The notes under the pieces: generated by a model | The model's database searches: none | What the model was told of the DNA's origin: nothing | What the model saw: only the letters and a program-made list of their open reading frames with translations | Part shown: positions 6,581 through 16,986 of the stretch, one piece after another | Layout of the letters: every line of letters begins with the position of its first letter | Numbering within the stretch: position 1 is the stretch's first letter | Origin: Chloroflexota bacterium | Lineage (GTDB): Bacteria; Chloroflexota; Limnocylindria; P2-11E | Reading direction: 5' to 3' | DNA length: 34,172 nucleotides | Assembly (NCBI GenBank): GCA_005889405.1 | Contig: VBFY01000012.1 | Coordinates: 1-34,172, forward strand | Position numbers and translations under genes: made by a program

Positions 6581-9076
6581 GTGGGTCCTTTCGACCGCTT
6601 CAATGACCGCGCGAAGAGAGTGCTCGCGCTCGCCCAAGACGAGGCTATCCGCTTTAACCACAACTACATCGGTACGGAGCATCTGCTCCTCGGGCTGGTG
6701 CGCGAAGGCGAAGGCGTGGCCGCGCGCGTTCTGGACTCGCTCGGCGTGGAGCTTTCCAAGGTGCGCACCGCGGTCGAGTTCATCATCGGCCGCGGCGACT
6801 CCACGACGTCGCCCAGCGAGATCACGCTCTCGCCGCGGACGAAGAAAGTCATCGAGCTCGCGATCGACGAAGCGCGGAAGCTCGGGCACAGCCACGTCGG
6901 CACCGAGCATCTGCTGCTGGGTCTGGTCCGCGAGGGCGAGGGCATCGCCTCCGGCGTGCTCGAATCGCTTGGCGTATCCCTCGAGAAGGTCCGTCACCAG
7001 GTCATCGCGACGCTCGGCCAGCAACACCCCGCGACGGCGGAGACGGCCGCGGCCGGCGGGAAATCCGCCAGCTCCAAGACGCCCACGCTGGACCAGCTCG
7101 GCGTCAACCTCACGGCGATGGCCAAAGCGCAGCAGCTCGATCCGGTCATCGGTCGGGAGAAGGAGATCGAGCGCGTCATCCAGATCCTGAGCCGCCGCAC
7201 GAAGAACAACCCCGCGCTCATCGGCGAGCCGGGCGTCGGAAAGACCGCGATCGCCGAGGGCCTCGCGCACCGCATCGTCAAGGGCGACGTGCCCGAAACG
7301 CTCCAGGGCAAGCGCGTGCTCACGCTCGACATCGGCTCGCTGGTGGCCGGCACGAAGTACCGCGGTGAGTTCGAGGAGCGCCTCAAGAAGATCATCGAGG
7401 AGCTCCGTCACGCGCACGACGTCATCCTGTTCATCGACGAGCTGCACACGCTCGTCGGCGCGGGGGCCGCCGAAGGCGCTGTCGACGCGGCGAACATCCT
7501 GAAGCCGTCGCTCGCCCGCGGCGAGCTTCAGTGCATCGGCGCCACGACGCTCGACGAGTTCCGAAAGTACATCGAGCGCGACGCGGCGCTCGAGCGCCGG
7601 TTTCAGCCGGTCATGGTGGAGGAGCCGACGATCGAGGAGACCATCGCGATCCTCATGGGGATCCGCTCGCGCTACGAGGATCACCACAAGGTCGCCATCA
7701 CCGACGAAGCGGTGAAGGCGTCGGCCGAGCTCTCCGCGCGCTACATCACCGACCGCTTCCTCCCGGACAAGGCCATTGACCTGATGGACGAGGCCGCGAG
7801 CCGCGTTCGTCTGCGCTACTCGACGCTCCCGACCGACGTGAAGGATGCCCAGAGGGAGCTCGACAAGGTCGTGACCGACAAAGAGCAGGCCATGGAGGCG
7901 CAGCAGTACGAGCTCGCCTCGACGCTCCGCCAGAAGGAGCGCACGCAGCAGGACAAGCTGCAGCAGGCGAAGGCCGACTGGCTGCTCGCGCAGTCGCAGA
8001 AGCGCCCCGAGGTCACCGACGAGGACATCGCCGAGGTCGTCTCGATGTGGACCGGCATCCCGGTGCGCCGCCTCGCGGAGGAAGAGACCGCGAAGCTGCT
8101 ACGCATGGAAGAGGTGCTCCACTCAAAGGTGATCGGCCAGGCGCCGGCCGTGACGATGGTGTCGCGCGCGGTGCGCCGGGCGCGTGCCGGCCTGAAGGAC
8201 CCCCGCCGGCCGATCGGCGTGTTCTTCTTCGTCGGACCGACGGGCACGGGCAAGACACACCTGGCGAAGCAGCTCGCCGAGTTCATGTTCGGCAGCGAAG
8301 AGAACGTCGTGAAGATCGATATGTCCGACTACATGGAGCGCCACAACGTCTCGCGCCTGGTCGGGTCGCCACCGGGCTACGTCGGATACGAAGAGGGTGG
8401 ACAGCTCACGGAGACCGTCCGTCGCAAGTCGTACTGCGTGATCCTTCTCGACGAGATCGAGAAGGCGCACCCCGAGGTCTTCAACATCCTGCTGCAGATC
8501 TTCGATGAAGGGCGTCTCGCGGACGCGAAGGGCCGCACCGTCGACTTCCGCAACACGATCATCATCATGACCAGCAACCTCGCGCAGAAGATGCTCAAGA
8601 GCGAGAGCGCGCTCGGTTTCCGCACCAAGGGCGAGGGCGACGACCCCGCCATGAATGCCCAGTACGAGCGCATGAAGGAGCGCGTGCAGGAAGAGATGAA
8701 GCGCTTCTTCCGCCCGGAGTTCCTCAACCGCATCGACGCGACGGTCGTGTTCACGCCGCTGACCAAGCCTGAGATCCGCCAGATCGTCGAGCTCGAGCTG
8801 CAGGGCGTGCGCAAGCAGCTCGCCTCGCAGGAGATCACGCTCGTGGTCACGGACGAGGCGAAGGACCACATCGCGACGATCGGATATGACTCGAACTTCG
8901 GCGCGCGGCCGCTCGCGCGGCAGATCCAAAACGAGATCGCCGACCCGTTGGCGGAGATGCTGCTCCAGGGCATGTTCCACGCGGGCGACACCGTTCGGGT
9001 GAACCCGGTGGACGGGAAGCTCGTCATCGAGAAGACCGAGATCGAGGCGCCGAAGCCGGTACCCGTCGCGCCCTAA
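6581..9076 (+). CDS. clpC: ATP-dependent Clp protease ATPase ClpC
   Basis: An 831-residue Hsp100 unfoldase that, with ClpP, degrades misfolded or tagged proteins in the cytosol. Two Clp-N repeats occupy residues 1-145 ([17 protein letters not shown] at 29-45 and a near copy at 105-121). AAA-1 has Walker A GEPGVGKT (215-222) and Walker B VILFIDE (281-287). A UVR-like segment ([19 protein letters not shown], about 433-451) lies in the short middle domain and marks ClpC rather than ClpB. AAA-2 has Walker A GPTGTGKT (552-559) and the family segments [18 protein letters not shown] and [15 protein letters not shown]. The length is typical for ClpC. The start is GTG 6581, which gives the canonical N-terminus [19 protein letters not shown] box lies upstream. 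clpC heads the conserved radA-yacL-ispDF-cysS-rlmB neighbourhood but here is separated from radA by about 8 kb. Confidence 0.97.
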   Translation: MGPFDRFNDRAKRVLALAQDEAIRFNHNYIGTEHLLLGLVREGEGVAARVLDSLGVELSKVRTAVEFIIGRGDSTTSPSEITLSPRTKKVIELAIDEARKLGHSHVGTEHLLLGLVREGEGIASGVLESLGVSLEKVRHQVIATLGQQHPATAETAAAGGKSASSKTPTLDQLGVNLTAMAKAQQLDPVIGREKEIERVIQILSRRTKNNPALIGEPGVGKTAIAEGLAHRIVKGDVPETLQGKRVLTLDIGSLVAGTKYRGEFEERLKKIIEELRHAHDVILFIDELHTLVGAGAAEGAVDAANILKPSLARGELQCIGATTLDEFRKYIERDAALERRFQPVMVEEPTIEETIAILMGIRSRYEDHHKVAITDEAVKASAELSARYITDRFLPDKAIDLMDEAASRVRLRYSTLPTDVKDAQRELDKVVTDKEQAMEAQQYELASTLRQKERTQQDKLQQAKADWLLAQSQKRPEVTDEDIAEVVSMWTGIPVRRLAEEETAKLLRMEEVLHSKVIGQAPAVTMVSRAVRRARAGLKDPRRPIGVFFFVGPTGTGKTHLAKQLAEFMFGSEENVVKIDMSDYMERHNVSRLVGSPPGYVGYEEGGQLTETVRRKSYCVILLDEIEKAHPEVFNILLQIFDEGRLADAKGRTVDFRNTIIIMTSNLAQKMLKSESALGFRTKGEGDDPAMNAQYERMKERVQEEMKRFFRPEFLNRIDATVVFTPLTKPEIRQIVELELQGVRKQLASQEITLVVTDEAKDHIATIGYDSNFGARPLARQIQNEIADPLAEMLLQGMFHAGDTVRVNPVDGKLVIEKTEIEAPKPVPVAP

Positions 9077-9137
9077 AGGCGGCTCACCAGCTGCGCGCGG
9101 GTCGGGCGTGCGTGCCGCCCTCTAGAGTCACCGTGCA

Positions 9138-12100
9138 ATGAGCGGGACGAGAAAGCGACCTGAGCGCACGGGTCGTGGTGCGGTCGCAGAGAGCACCGAC
9201 GCACGCCGAAGAGTCGTGACTGTCATGGTCGCGGACCTGTCGGGCTCGACTCCGCTCGGCGAGCGGCTTGATCCCGAGGAGCTGCGGGGGATCCTAGGAG
9301 GTTTCTTCCGCGGCCTGTCCCACGAGATACAGCGTTTCGGCGGCACGATCGACAAGTACATCGGCGATGCCGTTCGTGCGACCTTCGATGACGGAGCGCC
9401 CGAGCTCGGCGCCAAGCAGGCTCTCGATGCGGGCCTGGCGATGCTCGAGGCGATCGCGCAGAACAACGAAGACCTAGAGCGGCGCTTCAGTCTCCGACTT
9501 TCCCTTCGGATCGGCGTGAATACCGGAGAAATCCTCGCCGCGGGCGACACCGGTCGGGGACAACCGTCTGTCGGTCGCACGGTGACACTCGCACAACGCC
9601 TCGAGAGCACCGCAGTTCCGAACACGGTCCAAGCCGGCGAGGACACATATCGATACGCGCGATCCGCATTCCGATTCGAAGTCGCACCGCAGATCGTGCT
9701 CGCAGATACCGCCGAAGTCGTGCGGGCATACCGACTCGTTGGCAGGCGGCGCCGGACGACCGCATCGGATCAACCGATCACGACAGAGATACACCTCTCC
9801 ACGGTGCCGGCCAGTGCATCACTACAGGTGGGAGAGGAAAAGGCACATCTGCTCGAGGAGCAACGGAAGGTCGTCTCTGTCCTGTTCGCGGACTTGGCTG
9901 GGCCGCTGTCGGCGCCACTGGAGCCCGAACGCCTTCAAACGGTCCTTGGTGTGTATTACGGCGCCGTGGCGGCTCAGATCCAGCGCTTTGGCGGGACGAT
10001 CGACAAGTTCATCGGCGACGCGGTGATGGCTGTATTCGGCGCTCCGATGTCTCATGAGGACGACGCGGCGCGCGCCGTCCACGCCGCACTTGGTATCCAG
10101 GCTGCGATACGCAAGGAGAACGAGAGCCTCGAGCGCCAATATGCGATCCGGCTGGCGGTGCGTGTCGGTGTGAACACAGGCGAGGTCATCGCCGGTCTGT
10201 TGCCGGGCGAGATCCTCGCATACACCGTCACGGGCGACGTGGTCAACACCGCGCAGCGCATCGAGGCCGCGACGCCACCGAATGACGTGTTCGTAAGCGA
10301 AGCAACGGCCGAGCTGGCGCGCAAGAGCTTCCAGTTCGAGCCGGTACCGCCGCTGACTTTGAAGGGCAAAGCCCATCCGGTTCCGGCATACCGTGTGATC
10401 GGAACACAGCTCGAAGCAACGACGCCCCGCGCCGCGGCGATCCTGGGCCGTGAGACGGAGCTCGCACAGCTCGCGTCGCTGTTCGCGGATGCCGCGGCGT
10501 CTCGAGGGCGACTCGTTCACATCTTCGGTGAGGCCGGCGTGGGCAAGTCCCGACTCATAGAGGAATTTCGCTGGCGGTTGCCGCCGGAGGTTTGGCAGCT
10601 GTCGGCGCGATGCAGCGCATATGAGAGCCGCCAGGGGTACGGACTCATCGCCGACGTGATCCGGCAGGCGTTCGGCATCCAGAAGGCCGCTGAGGAGGAC
10701 GAGGCGCGACGGGCGATCGAGGCTGGCATCGCTCCGCTTGCGCTTGCGTTCGAAGCCAGCGCCGTGGCGTTGTTCCTCGAGGTTCTCGGCTACGCCACGC
10801 GATCGAGCCTGGACCCGGAGGGCAAGCGTCGCCAACTGACGGAGGTGTTGCGGCTCTTCTTGGAGCACAGGAGCGGCCTTGGTCCGTTCACGTTCGCCGT
10901 CGAGGACCTCCATTGGTCTGACGAAGCGTCGCTCTCGGTGCTCGCGGACGTTCTCAGCGACGTGCCTCGGCTTCGTTGCCTGTTCATCAGTACGTCGCGC
11001 GACGCCTCCCCTGAGTCTTGGAAAACCGTCGCGATGCCACTGATGCCTCTTGATGGGGACAGCGCGATCGCTTTGGTCGAGCAGGTCGACACCGCCGGAC
11101 TGACTCCTGAGATTCGCAGCGCGATCGTCGAGCGAACGGAGGGCAACCCGTTCTTCATCGAGGAAGTGGTTCGTGCCTTTGCTTCCGGACACACCACGAC
11201 CGTGCCCGCGACCGTTCAGGAACTGCTGGAAGCGCGCGTCGATGCACTTGACGCCGCCCCAAAGCACGTGGCCCAGCATGCGGCTGTCATCGGAAGGACG
11301 TTCTGGACGCGCGTGCTCGCAGAGGTCAGTCCAGGCGATCCAGTGCCGCATGCCATCGCCTTTCTAGAGGCTCAGGGCTTCGTCGCTCCCTTCGAGATGA
11401 CGCCAGAAGAGAAGTACGCCTTTCGGCACGCTCTCGTCCAAGAGGTCTTCTACCAAACGCAGCTCCTGTCGCAGCGTCGGAGGATCCACGGCGAGATCGG
11501 ATCGGCGATCGAGCATCTGTTCTCAGAGCGCGTCGACGAGTTCACGGACATTCTCGCCTTTCACTTCGACCACTCGGAAGATGACGAACGCGCGATCACC
11601 TGGCTCGAGCGCGCGGGAGCGCGCGCCAGGCGACTCTTCGCCAACGCTGAGGCGATCGCGCATTTCCTGCGCGCGATCGAGCGGGCGCGCAAGAATCCGC
11701 GACTTGCCCACCGGCTTCCCTTCGTTCTCCTCGACCTCGCCGACGTCCGGGTGCTCGTCGGCGAGCTTGACGACGCGCTGCACCTTTACACGGAGGCCCG
11801 CGACCTGAGTAACGACGTACGCGCGTGGCGAGGGATCGCACGGACCCGGCGGGATCGCGGGGAGTATGCGGAGGCTCTGAGCGTGATCGATGCTGCCCTT
11901 GCTGCGTTGGGGCCGGCTGCCACGGACGTCCTGCCGCTCAAGCTGGAGCACTCGCAGACGTTATCCGTACAGGGACGGTTCATCGATGCGATCGCGGTCG
12001 CGAGGGCAGCGCTTGGTGAGGCGGGAGATCGTCGCGATCCGATCGTGGCGCAGCTCCTGGTGCGCCTCGCGCGATCGGAAGCCGTTGCGGGCGAAGGGGA

Positions 12101-12749
12101 TGCGGCGCTTCGCGACGCAAATGAGGCGCGCACGATCTCGGCGGAGTACGGCGACGTCGTCGGGGAGCTCGCCGCTGTGCGGCTGATCGGAGACAGCTAC
12201 ACGCGGCTGGGCCGTTTGGACGAGGGCGTGGCGGCGTTTCGCGAAGCCCTCCGTCTCGCGGAGCGGATCGGTGCCGTAGCAGAAGCTGCCGGTGGGCTCC
12301 TGAATCTGGGCTGGGCCGAGCGCCGGCGCGGGCGTCTCGATGAGGCGATCGCCTGGGATCGCCGCGCCGCCGAGCAGTTCGACCGAATTCGTCACGGCTC
12401 GGGACGTGCGACCGCCTACGGCAACCTCGCCTCGCATCTCGTGCTTCGTGGGAACTACGACGAAGCGCTCGAACAGGCCGAGCGGGCGCTCGAGATCGCG
12501 CGAGCGATCAATCACACGTACACGATCGCCGACGTCTTCCAGACGATCGCGTCGGCGCGTATGGGACGTGCGGAGTTCGCCGAGGCCGCGGCGCGCGCGG
12601 AGGAATCGGCGGAGCTCTTCCTGGGGATGGGCGCGCGTCCGCAGTCGGCGGAGGCATTGCGCCTTGCGGCTGAGGCGTGGGCGAAGGCGGGGAACGAAGA
12701 GCGGGCCCGCGACTTCGAATCGCGGGCCCGCTCGGTCGTCAGCCCCTAG
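9138..12749 (+). CDS. Tandem nucleotidyl cyclase/AAA/TPR regulator
   Basis: A 1203-residue protein with two class III nucleotidyl cyclase homology domains (about 25-200 and 243-422), an ORC/AAA_16-type ATPase (about 435-760) and C-terminal TPR repeats (about 830-1200). Both cyclase domains keep two metal-binding Asp residues (D33/D77 and D252/D294) and the substrate Lys (GGTIDK). The second domain keeps D367 (GDVVN), N370 and R374. In the first, the matching positions are R147 and T150, with R154 kept, so the first domain is probably catalytically weak. The ATPase has Walker A GEAGVGKS (464-471) and Walker B FAVEDLHWSDE. No membrane segment or HTH is seen. The family occurs in actinobacteria and Chloroflexota and is often described as adenylate/guanylate cyclase with TPR. 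The product nucleotide and the signal are unknown. The gene is downstream of clpC in the same direction with a 61-nt gap, and is convergent with the secreted-protein operon. Confidence 0.9.
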   Translation: MSGTRKRPERTGRGAVAESTDARRRVVTVMVADLSGSTPLGERLDPEELRGILGGFFRGLSHEIQRFGGTIDKYIGDAVRATFDDGAPELGAKQALDAGLAMLEAIAQNNEDLERRFSLRLSLRIGVNTGEILAAGDTGRGQPSVGRTVTLAQRLESTAVPNTVQAGEDTYRYARSAFRFEVAPQIVLADTAEVVRAYRLVGRRRRTTASDQPITTEIHLSTVPASASLQVGEEKAHLLEEQRKVVSVLFADLAGPLSAPLEPERLQTVLGVYYGAVAAQIQRFGGTIDKFIGDAVMAVFGAPMSHEDDAARAVHAALGIQAAIRKENESLERQYAIRLAVRVGVNTGEVIAGLLPGEILAYTVTGDVVNTAQRIEAATPPNDVFVSEATAELARKSFQFEPVPPLTLKGKAHPVPAYRVIGTQLEATTPRAAAILGRETELAQLASLFADAAASRGRLVHIFGEAGVGKSRLIEEFRWRLPPEVWQLSARCSAYESRQGYGLIADVIRQAFGIQKAAEEDEARRAIEAGIAPLALAFEASAVALFLEVLGYATRSSLDPEGKRRQLTEVLRLFLEHRSGLGPFTFAVEDLHWSDEASLSVLADVLSDVPRLRCLFISTSRDASPESWKTVAMPLMPLDGDSAIALVEQVDTAGLTPEIRSAIVERTEGNPFFIEEVVRAFASGHTTTVPATVQELLEARVDALDAAPKHVAQHAAVIGRTFWTRVLAEVSPGDPVPHAIAFLEAQGFVAPFEMTPEEKYAFRHALVQEVFYQTQLLSQRRRIHGEIGSAIEHLFSERVDEFTDILAFHFDHSEDDERAITWLERAGARARRLFANAEAIAHFLRAIERARKNPRLAHRLPFVLLDLADVRVLVGELDDALHLYTEARDLSNDVRAWRGIARTRRDRGEYAEALSVIDAALAALGPAATDVLPLKLEHSQTLSVQGRFIDAIAVARAALGEAGDRRDPIVAQLLVRLARSEAVAGEGDAALRDANEARTISAEYGDVVGELAAVRLIGDSYTRLGRLDEGVAAFREALRLAERIGAVAEAAGGLLNLGWAERRRGRLDEAIAWDRRAAEQFDRIRHGSGRATAYGNLASHLVLRGNYDEALEQAERALEIARAINHTYTIADVFQTIASARMGRAEFAEAAARAEESAELFLGMGARPQSAEALRLAAEAWAKAGNEERARDFESRARSVVSP

Positions 12750-12758
12750 ACGAGTCTC

Positions 12759-13286
12759 TTACTGGTCCCACGAGTTATCGCCGATTGGACAGTCCGGGTA
12801 GGTGGGATCGGCAGAGTTCGCGTCACACAGAACGTATTGGACCGTAGGCGTCGTATCCGCCGTGTGTCCGCCGATTACGCTTGCTCCGGTCACGAAGATC
12901 GGTGTCGGCGCGCCCCCCGGAGTCGCGCCGAAGGTCTGGGTGTAGCAGAACTTGTTCGTGTCGCAAAGCGTCAGTAGGTCATTGCCCGCGGTCGCAGGGT
13001 ACGTTGCGGTGCGGACGGATGCTCCGCTCGAGTCGGTGATGTACAGGTAATACGTGGCGTAGCTGCATGGAGCGGTCGCGAGAAAAAACTCGAAGTGGAA
13101 CTGGGCGGCGCCGGTCGGCCCGGGATCGGGTACGACTCTGTAGGATGTCCCACCGCGGTCCTTGATATCGGTGCATTGGGGGCCCTGGTTGTCGGGCGCT
13201 ATGGCTGCGGCAGGTGCCGGATTCGCGCCGACTACCAGCGCGATCGCGAATGCGACACTCGTGAGGATCGCTCGCATCTTTCTCAT
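12759..13286 (-). CDS. Small secreted protein, unknown function
   Basis: A 175-residue protein with a clear Sec signal peptide (basic MRKMR, hydrophobic core AILTSVAFAIALVVG, then ANPAPAAA cleavage region). The mature part is rich in Thr, Pro, Asp and Tyr and has eight Cys (four likely pairs), which suggests a disulphide-stabilised extracellular domain. No known family is recognised. Start ATG 13286 has GAGGTGGAGAG immediately upstream; ATG 13277 is a second in-frame option. It lies 16 nt after the large VWA protein gene on the same strand, so it is likely cotranscribed and may act with it at the cell surface. Confidence 0.8.
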   Translation of the reverse strand: MRKMRAILTSVAFAIALVVGANPAPAAAIAPDNQGPQCTDIKDRGGTSYRVVPDPGPTGAAQFHFEFFLATAPCSYATYYLYITDSSGASVRTATYPATAGNDLLTLCDTNKFCYTQTFGATPGGAPTPIFVTGASVIGGHTADTTPTVQYVLCDANSADPTYPDCPIGDNSWDQ

Positions 13287-13302
13287 CTCTCCACCTCTTC
13301 CT

Positions 13303-16300
13303 CTACTTCACTGCCTGTAGGAACAGCGAGTGCAAGCTTCCGTCTTTGAGCTCGAGTGTCCACGTGTAGCAGTTTCCGACGCCCGCGGGGATGTTGATGT
13401 TCCCGATCCACTGCTGGCCCTTGGCGTCGTAACGGATCATCGTCGCGCCGACTTGCCAGCTGAAGACCGGGGGCCCAATCGCGGCACGGGTCGAGCAGAC
13501 GACCTGTTGGAGTTGCGCACCGAAGATGCCGTCGGTCGTAACTTCTTGTCCACTGTTGTCGCGGAATGTCCACTTCGCGGTGAACGCTTGACCGGCGTTG
13601 ACCTGATTGGTATCCGGCCAGTTCTTTGCTGGCGAGAAGAACCCGTTGAAGCTGTACTGCTGTGGCAGCAGTGGCGACGACTCGGCGACAATCGTGATCG
13701 TCCGAGCGGCAGTGCCTATCTTGCTCTCCGTGTCCGTGCCGCTGAAGCTCACTGCGTAGTCTCCGGTCGTGCTGAGCGGGCCAAATATCGCGTTCGGACC
13801 GGTGGCACTCGCGACCACCGTTGTCGAGGGGAGAGGTCCACTTAGTGTCCAACTAAAGGTCAGCGGACCGCCGTCAGGGTCGGTACCCCAGCCGGTCGCG
13901 AAGATCTTGGCCTTCGTCGTGAATAGCTTGCCGTCGCCCGGCGTGTAGATCTCGACGACGGGCGCTTTTGTGACCGTCAGCACCGTCGACGTGGCGTCTT
14001 GATCAGCGGGGCTGCTGCGCTCGAAGAGGTCGCTCACAAGCGTCGTGAGCGTGCAGTTGCCGCCGGGCACGACCGATGCATCGATGAGCGCGGCGAACGT
14101 CAGATCCGAGAGGCCCGTGGTGGGATCCGTTGATACGACGGTGCCCTTCACCGACGTGGCTACCGGGTACTTCGCGGTTCCTGGGCACTGGTAGATGAAG
14201 TCCGCCACCGCGTTTGCGCCGTTGTAACTGGTCGCTTCGGCCTTGGCTGTGCTGCCGCCGACGCTGACATTGATGATCTGCTGGAACGCAGGATCGGGAG
14301 CGTCGCCTGCCATCACCTGCGAGCCGTTGACGAGAAAGTCGACCGTGCAGGAGTAATCGCCCGCGGCCGCGCCTTCGTTGACCATCACGGTCTCATTGAA
14401 CGAAGCCACACCCATCCCACTGCGCACGACGCGCTGGGACGGATCGGCCGCGAACGTCAGCTGCTCGTCGCACGACGCCACGGGCTTCACCGTCGCAGAG
14501 AGCAGCCCGGCGAGCAGCGCATCTGCGACTTCCGTTGACGTGCCTGCGGGCTTCACGGCGCCGCCGGTCGCGTTTGCGATCCGTGTCGCCTGGCCAGCCG
14601 TGGGGCATCCGCCGTCACAGATGGTTGGCGAGGGAGAAACTGCGGCGTCGAGTCCGGGGTTGCCTGGCGTAGTGGTCGACACCGCGACGACGCGGATGCC
14701 GGCCGCCTGTAAGGCGGAGATCGCTGTGGCCTCGGTGATGCCGTCTGGGTAGGGGCTGGGATCGTGGCCCGGCGCGTCGCCGAACCAGCCGATTGCCCGC
14801 GGCCGGACCGGATCGGTGCGAAAGCCCGTCGAGGGACTAGTGGAGGTAGCGATTTGGTAGAGCGCGTAAAGCTGTGCTTCGGGAGTGTCGCAGCCACCAC
14901 TGGCCTCCCAGGCATCCATGGCGGACCGGACCGACGTGGTGTCAGACGTCATGGCTCGATCGAGCCGGTACTGGTAGGTCGAGTTCGGATCGCACCCGTC
15001 AGGCTGATTGAAGTCCTTGTAGCTGGCGACGGCGAACTGTGACAGCGGCTGTTCTGTGCGGATCGCTGCCATGATGTCGTCGGCCTTAGACCTCACATTG
15101 GTGATAGCCCCGAGCATGCTGCCGGTCGTATCCGCGAGGAAAACGATGTCGCCATCGGGATTCTTGGGAGGCGTGACGTTCCTCGTGAAGTTCAGTGTGG
15201 CTCCTCCCGGAGGGACGATGTTCGAGAGTGACACCACGTTCGGGGGACTCGGGTTCTTAAATGCCCGGAAGATGATGGGGGCAAGAAGCGGATCGTCCGT
15301 CAGCTGCGCCAGTTGGACGATCCGTGTCTCGTCAACGTCTACCGCGGAGCGCGGCAGCGCAAATGTGAAGATGCCCGGCTGAGGCAGGCCGTCTCCGTGG
15401 GTCGTGGCGGGCGCTACCGGGATCCCGGTGCCCTTCGGGTTGCCGCCCTGGATGACCCCACCTTTGAGCTGCAGCAGGCGGTAGAGACTGTTCGGCGAAG
15501 CGGTAGTCCCAGCGGATGTCCCGTAGTACGCGTTTGAGACGCCGTTCGTCGTGTCGCCAGACGCGAGATAGGAGTCGCTCGCGGCGACACCCACCAGCGT
15601 GCCACCGGGATCGGGTGTGGTGCACTCACTTATCGGGGGAGGCGGCGTGCCGCCGAACCGACAGAGGGCGAACGTGTAGTCAGGCTGCTCGAGGACAGTG
15701 ACATTGTTGTCCCATGGGCCCGTCGCCGTGTTCACGTTCATGATCGTCTTGTCGCCGGCGATGTACGTCATCGACGAGACGTTGTACGCGCCGTCCGGGT
15801 CCGTGTTGTCGGCCTGCGTGTAGGAGGAGTGGAACGTCGTCGATCGTGGCGATGGCTGGGCGCCGAGGTTGTGCATGATCTCCTGCGCCATTACCGCACC
15901 GGTCTGAGAGACCACCGCGGGTGTCGCGCCTACCTTCGGTTTATCCGCCACGGCGCGCGCGATCGAGACTTTGGCGTTAGGGCTCGCCATGCCGAGGGCG
16001 CATCCGTCGGCACTGCCTCCGGAGATCGCCTCGCCATACACACCCACGATGAGGTCGGCAGCGTCCTCTGGCGCCTGTACCGAGTTGAACGTATCGAGCG
16101 CCGCCCCCAGCGTCGGTGCGAGCGCAACGAAGACGGACTGCGTCGCGCAGAACCCCGTCGTCCCGTTGACCAACAACTTATAGGCGCCTGGAATGCTCTT
16201 CACGTCCATAAGTGATGGCACTATTTCGTAGCGGATCCCACCGCTGCGGACGGCCGATCCAACGGGAGGTCTGAGCGACCCGGGTGGCCCCGCAGGAACA

Positions 16301-16986
16301 GGCAGGACGCGAAGAAGCGTCTGTACCGCGTTTACGACCGACGTCCGGTCTGCGTCGGTGAACTGCGTCGTTGTGCCCGATTTGTCTCCAAGCGGCTGGA
16401 ACAGGATCCGGATCGCCTTCGATTCCTGATCGACTGTCTTGACAGCATTGAAGCTCGCCGTCAGCCCGGTCGTGACGTCTCTGCTGGAGAGCTTGCGCGT
16501 GTAGGTGACGTTTACGGTGAATGTCGCGCTGAAACTTGGGGCGGGGGTTGTGCTACTGCTCGGCGCGAGAATGCTGCCAGAGACAGCGAAAAAGGGATCG
16601 TGGGACGAATCGACGAGCGCGGGTCGTGCTGACAGAGCTGCGCTCGTGGCGAAGCCAGCCGCGTTCGCGGCGGCGATCCCGCTGTTACTGCTTCCACCGC
16701 CCACGACATTGAGAGTCGCACCGGTGATGTTCAGCGCCTGGCCGCTGCCTAGCGTGCAGGTCGTGCTGTCTGGTAGCGAAAAGTAGGCCCGCACAAGCGC
16801 GGGCTTGCCACGCGTGAGCCGGTCGTATGAGCCGAGACCCTGATTCACCTCGAAGCGAGTCAGGTTCGGCACCAGCGTAGTCCCCGAGCATGTACTAACA
16901 GCGTCGGCTGCTTGAGGACTGCTAGACAACACAAGGACGAACGCCGCGAGGACCGCGACGAATCGATGAACACCCAAAGCTCTCAT
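13303..16986 (-). CDS. Secreted VWA/PKD/PxKF-domain protein
   Basis: A 1227-residue exported protein. The signal peptide is MRALGVHRFVAVLAAF plus VLVLSSSPQAADA. Residues 190-440 form a putative peptidase-like region with AVMAQEIMHNLGA (365-377) followed by HSS at 386-388. This resembles HExxHxxG metzincins, but the first zinc His is Gln (QEIMH). Residues 612-835 are a von Willebrand factor A domain with MIDAS motif DTTGSM (619-624). About 1008-1100 is a PKD-like beta domain (PVVEIYTPGDG ... DPDGGPLTFSWTLSG). 1110-1227 resembles the PxKF domain (YSFNGFFSP ... NQVNAGQAFTAKW). ATG 16986 is chosen because it begins a perfect signal peptide and has GGAGGGG upstream; the longer frame lacks one. It forms an operon with the small secreted protein downstream and is divergent from radA. 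A surface adhesin or degradative role is possible; function is unknown. Confidence 0.88.
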   Translation of the reverse strand: MRALGVHRFVAVLAAFVLVLSSSPQAADAVSTCSGTTLVPNLTRFEVNQGLGSYDRLTRGKPALVRAYFSLPDSTTCTLGSGQALNITGATLNVVGGGSSNSGIAAANAAGFATSAALSARPALVDSSHDPFFAVSGSILAPSSSTTPAPSFSATFTVNVTYTRKLSSRDVTTGLTASFNAVKTVDQESKAIRILFQPLGDKSGTTTQFTDADRTSVVNAVQTLLRVLPVPAGPPGSLRPPVGSAVRSGGIRYEIVPSLMDVKSIPGAYKLLVNGTTGFCATQSVFVALAPTLGAALDTFNSVQAPEDAADLIVGVYGEAISGGSADGCALGMASPNAKVSIARAVADKPKVGATPAVVSQTGAVMAQEIMHNLGAQPSPRSTTFHSSYTQADNTDPDGAYNVSSMTYIAGDKTIMNVNTATGPWDNNVTVLEQPDYTFALCRFGGTPPPPISECTTPDPGGTLVGVAASDSYLASGDTTNGVSNAYYGTSAGTTASPNSLYRLLQLKGGVIQGGNPKGTGIPVAPATTHGDGLPQPGIFTFALPRSAVDVDETRIVQLAQLTDDPLLAPIIFRAFKNPSPPNVVSLSNIVPPGGATLNFTRNVTPPKNPDGDIVFLADTTGSMLGAITNVRSKADDIMAAIRTEQPLSQFAVASYKDFNQPDGCDPNSTYQYRLDRAMTSDTTSVRSAMDAWEASGGCDTPEAQLYALYQIATSTSPSTGFRTDPVRPRAIGWFGDAPGHDPSPYPDGITEATAISALQAAGIRVVAVSTTTPGNPGLDAAVSPSPTICDGGCPTAGQATRIANATGGAVKPAGTSTEVADALLAGLLSATVKPVASCDEQLTFAADPSQRVVRSGMGVASFNETVMVNEGAAAGDYSCTVDFLVNGSQVMAGDAPDPAFQQIINVSVGGSTAKAEATSYNGANAVADFIYQCPGTAKYPVATSVKGTVVSTDPTTGLSDLTFAALIDASVVPGGNCTLTTLVSDLFERSSPADQDATSTVLTVTKAPVVEIYTPGDGKLFTTKAKIFATGWGTDPDGGPLTFSWTLSGPLPSTTVVASATGPNAIFGPLSTTGDYAVSFSGTDTESKIGTAARTITIVAESSPLLPQQYSFNGFFSPAKNWPDTNQVNAGQAFTAKWTFRDNSGQEVTTDGIFGAQLQQVVCSTRAAIGPPVFSWQVGATMIRYDAKGQQWIGNINIPAGVGNCYTWTLELKDGSLHSLFLQAVK

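Noticed and set aside
9822-11351. Long minus-strand ORF inside the cyclase gene
   Set aside because: GC-rich codon shadow; the plus strand encodes well-conserved cyclase and AAA motifs.
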